A stretch of 12,309 nt of DNA, taken from positions 1-12,309 of the forward strand of contig CAMWQV010000019.1 in assembly GCA_947176425.1 (NCBI GenBank). Direction: 5' to 3'. This document shows, one piece after another, positions 1 through 4,387 of this stretch (position 1 is its first letter; each line of letters begins with the position of its first letter). A program made the translations under genes and the position numbers. This DNA is from an uncultured Clostridia bacterium. GTDB lineage: Bacteria; Bacillota; Clostridia; Oscillospirales; Oscillospiraceae. The notes below the pieces were generated by a model that saw nothing but the letters and a program-made list of their open reading frames with translations, did no database searches and was not told where the DNA came from.

Positions 1-123
1 GATCTGGCCAAGCGCACCTATGATCTGGAAAGCCGCACTGACCGCCAGGAGGAGAAGATCAAAGCAGCCAACCACAGGATCACGGATCTGGAGGACCATC
101 ACAAGGGAGGCGGCGGGGGATGA
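1..123 (+). CDS. C-terminal end of a coiled-coil phage protein (partial)
   Basis: The frame is open from the first base of the window to a TGA at 121-123, giving a 40-residue C-terminal fragment; its start lies outside. The visible part is charged and heptad-like (for example DLESRTDRQEEKIKAANHRI), so a coiled coil, and ends in a run of glycines. It overlaps the next start as ATGA at 120-123, so the two genes are translationally coupled. Its place directly before membrane, holin and lysin genes fits a small late or lysis-accessory protein of the XhlA type, but too little is present to name it. Confidence 0.6.
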   Translation, partial: DLAKRTYDLESRTDRQEEKIKAANHRITDLEDHHKGGGGG

Positions 124-509
124 AGACAGTCCTGACCGTCTCCGCCGCATTGACTGTTGGTTTTGTTTTGGGGTTTGCACTCAGCTGGGCAACGATCTGG
201 TATCTGCGCCGCAGGGTCAGAGAGCCGCGGAGTGCGGCTCAGGTATGGCGGGAGCCTGCGAAGCCGGAGACCATGAAGCGGGTGATCTGGGTGTGCCTGG
301 GAATGGGGTTTGCCTGGGTCTGGTGCAGCTACATACTGGCCTACCTGGACAAGCCCCAGATTGCGGAGAGCTTATCCCAGGTGGCTGTTACCGAGATCAT
401 CGGCGTGGTGCTGGCCTACAGCATCAAGTCGGCGGTGGAGAATTTGAGCAAAAATAACCGCTGGCCGGATAAGGACCCGCCCAAGGATGAAGGAGGAAAA
501 ATGTCATGA
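120..509 (+). CDS. Small phage membrane protein upstream of the lysis genes
   Basis: 129 residues. A hydrophobic stretch at about residues 5-27 starts right after the initiator, with a basic RRR following it; a second is at about 53-73 and a weaker third at about 87-104. The C-terminus is polar (DKDPPKDEGG). This gives an integral membrane protein with two or three spans. The start is fixed by the ATGA overlap with the preceding gene, and its own end overlaps the next start (ATG at 506, TGA at 507-509). I do not recognise a named family. An accessory holin or membrane scaffold for lysis is possible from context only. Confidence 0.75.
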   Translation: MKTVLTVSAALTVGFVLGFALSWATIWYLRRRVREPRSAAQVWREPAKPETMKRVIWVCLGMGFAWVWCSYILAYLDKPQIAESLSQVAVTEIIGVVLAYSIKSAVENLSKNNRWPDKDPPKDEGGKMS

Positions 510-925
510 AAAAGTACATCGGAACAAAGCTGATTGAAGCGGAGCCTGCCACGAAGGACGGTGTGGACGGCTACCGCGTCCGTTACGCCGACGGCTACGA
601 GAGCTGGTCGCCCAAGGATGTGTTTGAACGAGCCTACTTGCCAGTGACGGTCAATCCGAACCTGCGGATTGACGCGCCCAGTATCAGTCAGGAAATGGTT
701 GACGGTTTCATTTCGGAGGTACACACGGAGACAATGGGCGACAAATGCACTGTCGTTCGGGCCGTGTTGCGCAATGGCTTTGAGATTGTGGAATCTTCCG
801 CCTGTGTCAGCGCAGAGAACTATGATGAGAAGCTGGGAGAAAAAATCTGCCTCGAAAAAATCAAGGACAAGGTTTGGATGCTGCTTGGCTTCCTGCTTCA
901 GACTGCGGTAAACGGCATTCGTTGA
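506..925 (+). CDS. Gp49-family phage protein
   Basis: 139 residues. The C-terminal two thirds (about 58-139) match what I know of the N4 Gp49 / Sf6 gene 66 family of phage proteins: a SQEMVDGFISEV opening, an ESSACVS core and an IKDKVWMLLGFLLQ tail. The N-terminal 45 residues (YRVRYADGYESWSPKDVFE) are a separate small module often seen in front of this domain. The biochemical role of the family is unknown; members are widespread in tailed phages. The start overlaps the upstream stop, and an AAGGAGACT ribosome-binding site for the holin follows the stop, so the gene sits inside the late/lysis operon. Confidence 0.8.
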   Translation: MKKYIGTKLIEAEPATKDGVDGYRVRYADGYESWSPKDVFERAYLPVTVNPNLRIDAPSISQEMVDGFISEVHTETMGDKCTVVRAVLRNGFEIVESSACVSAENYDEKLGEKICLEKIKDKVWMLLGFLLQTAVNGIR

Positions 926-937
926 AGGAGACTGTAC

Positions 938-1159
938 ATGAAAACACAGATTGATTGGAAGCGCAAACTGTCCAGCCGAAAGCTGTGGGCCGCCGTGGCG
1001 GGAATCGTCGCGGGGCTGGCCATGGTATTTGGGTTGGACGGCGATACCATCTCCAATGTGGCCGGGGCCGTAGTGTCTGTGGCCTCGCTGGTGACGTACA
1101 TCATTGCAGAGGGCCGCGTGGATGCGGCCTGGGCCAAGAAGGAGGAAACAGGAGTATGA
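938..1159 (+). CDS. Phage holin, small two-span type
   Basis: 73 residues with a basic N-terminus (residues 1-15), a hydrophobic span at about 17-34, a short polar turn containing GLDGD, and a second span at about 39-58, then a charged tail ending AAWAKKEETGV. This is the classic small holin layout: a membrane protein that oligomerises at a set time and makes holes that release or activate the endolysin. The start has AAGGAG seven bases upstream. Its stop overlaps the endolysin start as ATGA (1156-1159), so the two are co-translated. Assignment to one holin family was not possible by eye; the lysin neighbour makes the role likely. Confidence 0.8.
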   Translation: MKTQIDWKRKLSSRKLWAAVAGIVAGLAMVFGLDGDTISNVAGAVVSVASLVTYIIAEGRVDAAWAKKEETGV

Positions 1160-1935
1160 CCGCACAGGAACGCTTGATTGCCACCGCAGAGAAGCAGGTG
1201 GGCTATATCGGCAAGAAATCCAACGCACAGCTGGACAGTGCTGCCGCCAACGCGGGCGGCAAGTATAACAAGTTCGCCCGCGATCTGGATGCGCTGAAGG
1301 ACTTCTATAACGGTCCGAAAAACGGCTACGACTGGTGCGATGTGTTTGTGGATTGGTGCTTTGTAACCACCTTTGGCCGGGAGCTGGCTCAAAAGCTGCT
1401 CTGCCAGCCTAACCGCTCCTGCGGAGCCGGGACAGGCTATTCTTTGGCCTACTACAAGTCCAATGGGCGGTTCTTCTCCACTCCACAGGTGGGTGACCAA
1501 ATCTTTTTCGGGGACTCTAAGTCCACCTGGCACACTGGCATTGTCACCCGTGTAACTGCCGGACTGGTTTACACTGTGGAGGGAAACGCAGGTTCTCCTC
1601 TCGGAGTCCATGCGTTCAGTTACCCCATCAACAGCAAAACCATCAAGGGTTACGGGCGCCCCAACTGGGCGCTGGTGCCCGCTGCGGAGTCCGCGCCGAC
1701 TGCGTCGGCTGCCGGCGCGCAGCCCGCCGGCGTCAAGGTAGGGGATATCGTGGACTTCAGAGGCTCGACGCACTACGCCAGCAGCAGCGCTGCCAAGGGC
1801 TCCGCCTGTAAGCCGGGGAAGGCCAAGGTGACGGCGGTGGCAAAGAACGCCGCCCACCCGTACCATCTGGTTAGGGAGAGCGGCGGCGGATCTACCGTCT
1901 ATGGATGGGTGGACGCGAAGGACATTCTGCGCTGA
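1156..1935 (+). CDS. Endolysin: CHAP amidase/peptidase with SH3-like C-terminal domain
   Basis: 259 residues from the ATG at 1156, which overlaps the holin stop and has GGAG just upstream; earlier in-frame starts lie inside the holin gene. Residues about 1-172 form a CHAP-type domain: catalytic Cys61 in YDWCDVFVDWCF, His126 in WHTGIVTRV and an acidic partner at Glu142 in VEGNAG. An Ala/Pro-rich linker (about 176-192) leads to a C-terminal module at about 193-259 (VKVGDIVDFRG ... GWVDAKDIL), an SH3-like fold often found on clostridial phage lysins and probably wall-binding. No signal peptide, so release depends on the holin. It is the last gene of the lysis cassette, directly before a terminator. 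Confidence 0.9.
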   Translation: MTAQERLIATAEKQVGYIGKKSNAQLDSAAANAGGKYNKFARDLDALKDFYNGPKNGYDWCDVFVDWCFVTTFGRELAQKLLCQPNRSCGAGTGYSLAYYKSNGRFFSTPQVGDQIFFGDSKSTWHTGIVTRVTAGLVYTVEGNAGSPLGVHAFSYPINSKTIKGYGRPNWALVPAAESAPTASAAGAQPAGVKVGDIVDFRGSTHYASSSAAKGSACKPGKAKVTAVAKNAAHPYHLVRESGGGSTVYGWVDAKDILR

Positions 1936-1938
1936 TAT

Positions 1939-1983
1939 ATGGGGGAAACCGGGACGACCGGCTTCCCCCATTTTTGCTTTTTC
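1939..1983 (+). terminator. Rho-independent terminator of the lysis operon
   Basis: Nine-base outer stem (1939-1947 with 1963-1971) and four-base inner stem (1949-1952 with 1958-1961) separated by one A/C mismatch, loop GACGA, then a T-rich tail ending in CTTTTTC. It begins four bases after the endolysin stop. Confidence 0.9.
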
Positions 1984-2270
1984 AACGTTGAATTAATTTG
2001 GCAGTAATATGCAATTAACGCACGATTAACGCAACAGCAACACACGAAAAATACAACATTAACAATCGAGCAACTTGTTTTCAATACCTGCATCTTTTCC
2101 AAATTTATGCGGGTATGGCCGTGTTCAGTTCTCAAGGTGCCTATATAAAAGGGGCGGCGGTTGACTCCCCCTGTGCCGATGGGGTATACCCATGAGCGCC
2201 CCCGCTTCTGTTCAAGCGGGACCGGGCTTGCACCGGTGGCGGCCTGGGGCCGTCGGCCTTGCGGGTCGAT
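1984..2270. other. Intergenic region between endolysin terminator and micro-gene cluster; no gene seen
   Basis: No convincing start/RBS pair was found on either strand. What is visible: a 12-bp palindrome TTCAACGTTGAA at 1981-1992 using the same half-site as the repressor operators near 8480; two copies of ATTAACGCA at 2014-2022 and 2025-2033; a 10-bp palindrome GGGTATACCC at 2182-2191; a 7-bp stem CCCGCTT/AAGCGGG at 2201-2207 and 2214-2220. The left half is AT-rich and the right half (from about 2140) very GC-rich. The hairpin at 2201-2220 may serve as a 3' structure for the - strand micro-genes, but it lacks a T-tract. Confidence 0.5.
2014..2033. repeat. Two direct copies of ATTAACGCA, 11-bp period
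   Basis: ATTAACGCA occurs at 2014-2022 and again at 2025-2033, separated by CG. The 11-bp period puts both on one face of the helix, as for a protein-binding tandem site. No promoter is seen nearby, so function is unknown. Confidence 0.4.
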
Positions 2271-2507
2271 TTACATTTTGGGGAGCTTTGCCAGAGCGGT
2301 CTCACGGGTTTTCCCAAACCAGGGCTTCTGGAGTACACCAGGAGCCGGAAGGAACGCCCAAGTTTCAGGAGAATAGTCAGCATATTCAAAAATGCCCTCC
2401 TGGAGCAGATCGCCAACAGTACCTACGACACCGAAGCACACCTCTTTGTCATCGCTCCACACTTTTCGGATGCTGCCAGTGTAGTCACGCTTTTTAGTGA
2501 ATTTCAT
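2271..2507 (-). CDS. Small hypothetical protein, 78 aa
   Basis: The start is the ATG at 2507-2505, eight bases after AAAGGA, which I prefer to longer in-frame starts upstream that overlap the preceding gene. The product opens with basic MKFTKKRDYTGSIRKVW, has a mixed alpha/beta-looking middle (CFGVVGTVGDLLQEGIFEYADYSPETWAFLPA) and a basic tail (GKTRETALAKLPKM). No signal peptide, membrane span or cysteine motif was seen. It is the last of four small - strand genes that appear to share one promoter at 3186-3214. I do not recognise a family. Confidence 0.7.
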   Translation of the reverse strand: MKFTKKRDYTGSIRKVWSDDKEVCFGVVGTVGDLLQEGIFEYADYSPETWAFLPAPGVLQKPWFGKTRETALAKLPKM

Positions 2508-2550
2508 TTCAATCGTCCTTTCTACCCTCATAACCTCTGGGGTGGTATTG

Positions 2551-2724
2551 TCAGTCGGTTTTGTCCATGCTCTCGATAAGTTCGATGCATTCATTGACTG
2601 CGGCGGCTTTCGCCTTTGCTACGGCAGCGTCAAGCGCGGTAATGCGCCCACCCCTGCCCGCCTCTGTCATATAAGCATCAGCGAGGTGTGCGAGCGCGGA
2701 TATTATTCTGTCGATCTTTCCCAC
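2551..2724 (-). CDS. Small helical protein, 57 aa, GTG start
   Basis: A GTG at 2724-2722 sits nine bases after a perfect AAGGAGG (2740-2734). It translates to a 57-residue, alanine-rich helical protein: MGKIDRIISALAHLADAY, then TEAGRGGRI, then ALDAAVAKAKAAAVNECIELIESMDKTD. The pattern fits two amphipathic helices joined by a Gly/Arg turn, so a small helical hairpin that could dimerise. The gene ends 43 bases before the next - strand start. The non-ATG start makes it easy to miss. No family recognised. Confidence 0.65.
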   Translation of the reverse strand: MGKIDRIISALAHLADAYMTEAGRGGRITALDAAVAKAKAAAVNECIELIESMDKTD

Positions 2725-2767
2725 TTTGAAAAGCCTCCTTGATTTTTCTGCTTTGCTCTGTTATCAT

Positions 2768-2801
2768 GGAGGCGGTCGGGGTAAGGCTCCCGACCGCCTC
2801 C
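2768..2801. other. Strong 13-bp GC-rich hairpin between micro-genes
   Basis: A perfect 13-bp stem (2768-2780 with 2789-2801, GGAGGCGGTCGGG and its complement) around an 8-base loop. No T-tract follows on either strand, so it is not a standard terminator. On the - strand it lies in the leader just upstream of the AAGGAGG of the 57-aa gene; an mRNA processing, stability or attenuation role is possible. Confidence 0.6.
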
Positions 2802-2805
2802 GTTT

Positions 2806-2848
2806 GGCCTGCTGTAGGTCCCTGTGGTTTGTCAGGCCGGGGGCCTAC
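2806..2848. repeat. Two crossing inverted repeats (possible pseudoknot)
   Basis: GGCCTG at 2806-2811 can pair with CAGGCC at 2833-2838, and the 8 bases at 2814-2821 can pair with 2841-2848 (one G-U). The two pairings cross each other, so in RNA they would form either alternative stems or an H-type pseudoknot. It lies between the 26-aa and 57-aa - strand genes. Confidence 0.35.
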
Positions 2849-2861
2849 TTTTACGTTTACC

Positions 2862-2942
2862 TCACCTCTTAATTTTCCGAATGACCCACCGCACCAGCAG
2901 AAAGACCGGCACAAAGATAATCACAAACAATAAATATTTCAT
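2862..2942 (-). CDS. Membrane microprotein, 26 aa
   Basis: ATG at 2942-2940 preceded by AAGGGGGG five bases upstream; stop TGA at 2864-2862. The product is a single hydrophobic helix (LLFVIIFVPVFLLV, residues about 4-17) followed by a basic end (RWVIRKIKR), as expected for a one-span peptide with a positively charged cytoplasmic C-terminus. Such peptides can be type I toxins, lysis modulators or small complex partners; nothing here decides between these. It is the second gene of the - strand micro-gene cluster and too short for usual gene calling. Confidence 0.55.
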   Translation of the reverse strand: MKYLLFVIIFVPVFLLVRWVIRKIKR

Positions 2943-2983
2943 GTTTACCCCCCTTGACGATTTTGTTGAAATCTTTTATATTT

Positions 2984-3012
2984 GGGGTGCGGGGGTTGAG
3001 GCCCCGCACCCC
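2984..3012. other. 11-bp GC-rich hairpin after the 46-aa gene
   Basis: Perfect 11-bp stem (2984-2994 GGGGTGCGGGG with 3002-3012) with a 7-base loop, starting seven bases past the stop of the 46-aa - strand gene and upstream of the 26-aa gene. There is no T-tract on the - strand side, so it may be a weak terminator or a stabilising 3' structure. Confidence 0.55.
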
Positions 3013-3018
3013 TGGCCC

Positions 3019-3159
3019 TTACCAGCCCAGCAATTTGAGGATTGCCGCTGTGATTAGGCCGGAAATGATGCCCGCCAGGATGTTGTCTTGGAACGATTCC
3101 TTCCTATCGGGCCGCGCCGCAGGTTTCGGCTTGCGGCGCTTTTTCTTTTGCTTTGCCAT
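3019..3159 (-). CDS. Small basic protein with one hydrophobic helix, 46 aa
   Basis: ATG at 3159-3157 with a near-ideal ribosome-binding site AGGAGGTGAGAGCA upstream. Residues 1-21 are very basic (KQKKKRRKPKPAARPDRK); residues about 26-44 (NILAGIISGLITAAILKLL) form an amphipathic or short membrane helix ending in GW. The same basic-head plus hydrophobic-tail plan is seen in many phage small membrane proteins. It is first in the - strand cluster, 27 bases after the promoter at 3186-3214, so it should be the best expressed. The ribosome-binding block is almost identical to that of the + strand gene at 9312. No family recognised. Confidence 0.7.
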   Translation of the reverse strand: MAKQKKKRRKPKPAARPDRKESFQDNILAGIISGLITAAILKLLGW

Positions 3160-3185
3160 TGCTCTCACCTCCTCTCTATGTTTTT

Positions 3186-3214
3186 ATTATACGCTTACTT
3201 GCGCAAGTAATCAA
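3186..3214 (-). promoter_or_regulatory. Promoter of the - strand micro-gene cluster with embedded operator
   Basis: On the - strand: -35 TTGATT (3214-3209), 17-bp spacer, -10 TATAAT (3191-3186). The spacer carries the perfect 16-bp palindrome TTACTTGCGCAAGTAA (3195-3210), so a protein bound there would block RNA polymerase. Confidence 0.75.
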
Positions 3215-3260
3215 TATGGGATATTTCACAAATATTTGACACTTAAATTGTTTATTTTGC

Positions 3261-3293
3261 TTACTTGCGCAATATATATTTCCAGGTTATAAT
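3261..3293 (+). promoter_or_regulatory. Promoter of the RHH gene with second operator copy
   Basis: -35 TTGCGC (3265-3270), 17-bp spacer, -10 TATAAT (3288-3293), ending 23 bases before the start codon at 3317. The -35 lies inside TTACTTGCGCAA (3261-3272), which repeats 12 of the 16 bases of the palindrome at 3195-3210. The centres of the two operators are 66 bp apart. Confidence 0.75.
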
Positions 3294-3316
3294 AGCACCT
3301 GGAGGGGAGTGATAGC

Positions 3317-3550
3317 ATGGGAGGCCGCGCTAGTTCCGCAAGTAAAAACAAGTGGATCGCTAAAGCGTATGACCGAATAAATCTGACTGTGCCAAAGGGC
3401 GATAAGGACAGGCTCCAAGCCCACGCAGAGGCCCGTGGGGAGTCCGTCAACGGCTTTATCAAGCGGGCCATATCTGAGACCATGGAACGGGACAACGCCG
3501 ATCTTGGGGCCGCTGAGGGCCGCGCAGAGGCAAAAGAGGAGGGCACCTGA
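3317..3550 (+). CDS. Ribbon-helix-helix (Arc/CopG-type) DNA-binding protein
   Basis: 77 residues; ATG at 3317 with GGAGGGGAGTGA upstream. Residues about 18-57 fit a ribbon-helix-helix fold: a strand of alternating residues (YDRINLTVPKG), helix A (DKDRLQAHAEARG), a turn at ESVN and helix B (GFIKRAISETMERD). The N-terminus is basic (SASKNKWIAK), the C-terminus acidic and alanine-rich. RHH proteins dimerise and bind short palindromes through the strand pair, usually repressing their own gene. Palindrome copies at this promoter and at the divergent one make it the likely repressor of both units (inference). Its stop codon lies inside the terminator it shares with the convergent gene at 3553. Confidence 0.8.
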   Translation: MGGRASSASKNKWIAKAYDRINLTVPKGDKDRLQAHAEARGESVNGFIKRAISETMERDNADLGAAEGRAEAKEEGT

Positions 3551-3575
3551 TTTCAGGTGTCCTCCAATTCTATTT
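3538..3575. terminator. Bidirectional terminator shared by two convergent RHH genes
   Basis: 13-bp stem 3538-3550 with 3553-3565 (one G-T pair), with T-rich sequence beyond on the + side and A-rich coding sequence of the opposite gene. Both stop codons (TGA at 3548-3550 on +, TGA at 3555-3553 on -) are inside the hairpin, two bases apart. Confidence 0.7.
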
Positions 3576-3720
3576 TATCGACCTTTTCCTCAAACTCCTT
3601 CACCCATTCCTTACAAGCCCATTCGATTTCTTTGATTCTGGAGCGTCCGTAGTATTTCCCGATATAGCTCATCTTCTGAGCAAGTTCCTTGTCCATGACC
3701 ATTGTGAATTTTATATCCAT
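3553..3720 (-). CDS. RHH-like small DNA-binding protein, 55 aa
   Basis: ATG at 3720-3718 with GAGGTGA six bases upstream. The 55 residues fit a minimal Arc-like layout: strand DIKFTMVMD, helix A KELAQKMSYIGKYYG, turn RSR, helix B IKEIEWACKEWVKEFEEK, and a short acidic tail. No other domain is present. It faces the RHH gene at 3317-3550 and shares its terminator. Half-sites CAGTAT/ATACTG in its upstream region could be its own operator. The target is unknown, and a role as an antitoxin-like or phage-gene repressor is possible; no toxin-like partner was seen next to it. Confidence 0.7.
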   Translation of the reverse strand: MDIKFTMVMDKELAQKMSYIGKYYGRSRIKEIEWACKEWVKEFEEKVDKIELEDT

Positions 3721-3734
3721 TGCAATCACCTCAC

Positions 3735-3791
3735 CAGTATTCTACCTGTCAGGCATTGCTTTGGGGCGAATCCAGTATTGATTTCATACTG
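3735..3791. promoter_or_regulatory. Candidate operator of the 3553-3720 gene
   Basis: CAGTAT occurs at 3735-3740 and 3773-3778, and its complement ATACTG at 3786-3791, making an inverted repeat with a 7-bp centre (3773-3791) and a further half-site 38 bp nearer the gene, overlapping a possible - strand -10 (TAGAAT). No good -35 is visible, so the promoter itself is uncertain. Confidence 0.4.
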
Positions 3792-3801
3792 CAAATGTGT
3801 T

Positions 3802-3843
3802 AAAATAAAGCCGCCGACCAGGAGCGGTAACTCCTGGTCGGCG
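3802..3843 (-). terminator. Terminator of the Spo0A-like gene
   Basis: Perfect 13-bp stem (3812-3824 with 3831-3843, CGCCGACCAGGAG and complement), 6-base loop, followed on the - strand by GCTTTATTTT. It lies nine bases past the stop of the gene at 3852-4193. Confidence 0.85.
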
Positions 3844-3851
3844 ACAGGGCC

Positions 3852-4193
3852 TTATGTTTGATTACGGCGGATGTACTCCGCTACAGCCGAAATGAATTCT
3901 GTGGGCCAGGGACGCTCGGCGAGGTGGTATCCGACAACCTCGTCGAGCTTTTCTCTTCCACCCCGTTCCCAGCATGTATTTATTGCGGTTCGATTGGCAC
4001 GGTCAACGGCTTTCCACGTTGTACCGTAGTGCCTTGCTGCCTCCGGGTAGAGGTCTTTGGTGATCCCCTGGATACGCATTGGCTCAGCGACGATCCGCTC
4101 TATGCTGTACGTCAAGTATTGGTATCCGCATAGCCTCATGGGGATGTGTAATTCATTTAATGTCTGCTGTACGACCACAGTAATGCTATCCAT
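3852..4193 (-). CDS. Free-standing Spo0A C-terminal (DNA-binding) domain protein
   Basis: 113 residues; ATG at 4193-4191 after AAAGGAG. The whole protein aligns with the effector half of the sporulation master regulator Spo0A: TLNELHIPMRLCGYQYLTYSIERI (cf. the IGVPAHIKGYLYLREAI region), then GITKDLYPEAARHYGTTWKAVDRANRTAI, where the recognition-helix region of Spo0A reads TTASRVERAIRHAI, then CWERGG and PTEFISAVAEYIRR. The phosphoacceptor receiver domain is absent, and the gene starts cleanly at the effector domain with its own RBS and terminator, so it is not a random fragment. Such a protein should bind DNA without phosphorylation control. It could interfere with or mimic host Spo0A, or regulate phage genes; which one is inference. 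The 3' end abuts a strong terminator. Confidence 0.8.
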   Translation of the reverse strand: MDSITVVVQQTLNELHIPMRLCGYQYLTYSIERIVAEPMRIQGITKDLYPEAARHYGTTWKAVDRANRTAINTCWERGGREKLDEVVGYHLAERPWPTEFISAVAEYIRRNQT

Positions 4194-4200
4194 AACGCAT

Positions 4201-4271
4201 CTCCTTTGTCTTTTCTGTGGATTGCGCTACAGAGCAAGGAGGTCCACGGTTACGCGGAGGGGGTCCCCTCC
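4201..4271 (-). promoter_or_regulatory. Structured leader of the Spo0A-like gene
   Basis: On the - strand the leader contains CTCCTT (4241-4236), complementary to the AAGGAG ribosome-binding site (4206-4201), inside a larger stem where 4217-4221 GTGGA pairs with 4243-4247 TCCAC. A GC-rich near-palindrome GGAGGGG/CCCCTCC (4256-4271) lies further upstream. The leader could therefore hide or expose the RBS. No clear -35/-10 pair was found. Confidence 0.35.
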
Positions 4272-4284
4272 CCTTTGACCACAT

Positions 4285-4326
4285 AAAAATGCAACTCCGT
4301 TCACTAAGAATAGAGTTGCATTTTTT
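4285..4326. terminator. Bidirectional terminator between integrase and Spo0A-like gene
   Basis: Stem GCAACTC (4291-4297) with GAGTTGC (4313-4319), extended by A/T pairs, flanked by an A-run at 4285-4289 and a T-run at 4321-4326, so it has a T-tract in both directions. On the - strand it would end the integrase transcript. Confidence 0.8.
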
Positions 4327-4375
4327 ACTACATAGATTTAATTAGCCGGTCGGTTTATTAAATCTGTGTAGTAAA
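4324..4375. other. 52-bp inverted repeat, candidate phage attachment site (attP)
   Basis: Two 19-bp arms (4324-4342 and 4357-4375) differ from perfect inversion at one G-T position; outer ends read TTTACTAC and GTAGTAAA. The 14-base centre holds GT at the exact midpoint (4349-4350). Large serine integrases use attP sites of about 50 bp with inverted arms and a central non-palindromic dinucleotide, and attP usually lies beside the integrase gene; this one starts 12 bases from its stop. No T-tract follows on the integrase strand, so it is not a terminator. Both arms intact would mean an unrecombined site. Confidence 0.5.
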
Positions 4376-4387
4376 TTCCTTGAAAAA

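Noticed and set aside
416..1228. Long - strand frame of 270 codons under the late genes, and another at 898-1971
   Set aside because: They lie opposite well-supported lysis genes with coupled starts, lack ribosome-binding sites, and translate to Arg/His/Pro-rich sequence typical of antisense frames in GC-rich coding DNA.
2100..2135. - strand CTTGAGAACTGAACA, resembling sequence near rRNA operon leaders
   Set aside because: No rRNA, tRNA or full antitermination box is present; short match probably coincidental.
1899..2135. - strand cysteine-rich frame (VFFVCCCCVNRAL)
   Set aside because: No RBS, overlaps the lysin gene end and its terminator; chance frame in AT-rich spacer.
2161..2190. Possible + promoter TTGACT-N18-TATACC
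   Set aside because: Nothing with an RBS lies downstream on the + strand; the -10 is part of the palindrome GGGTATACCC.
3236..3241. TTGACA upstream of the RHH gene
   Set aside because: No -10-like hexamer 16-18 bp downstream; the TTGCGC/TATAAT pair at 3265-3293 fits better.
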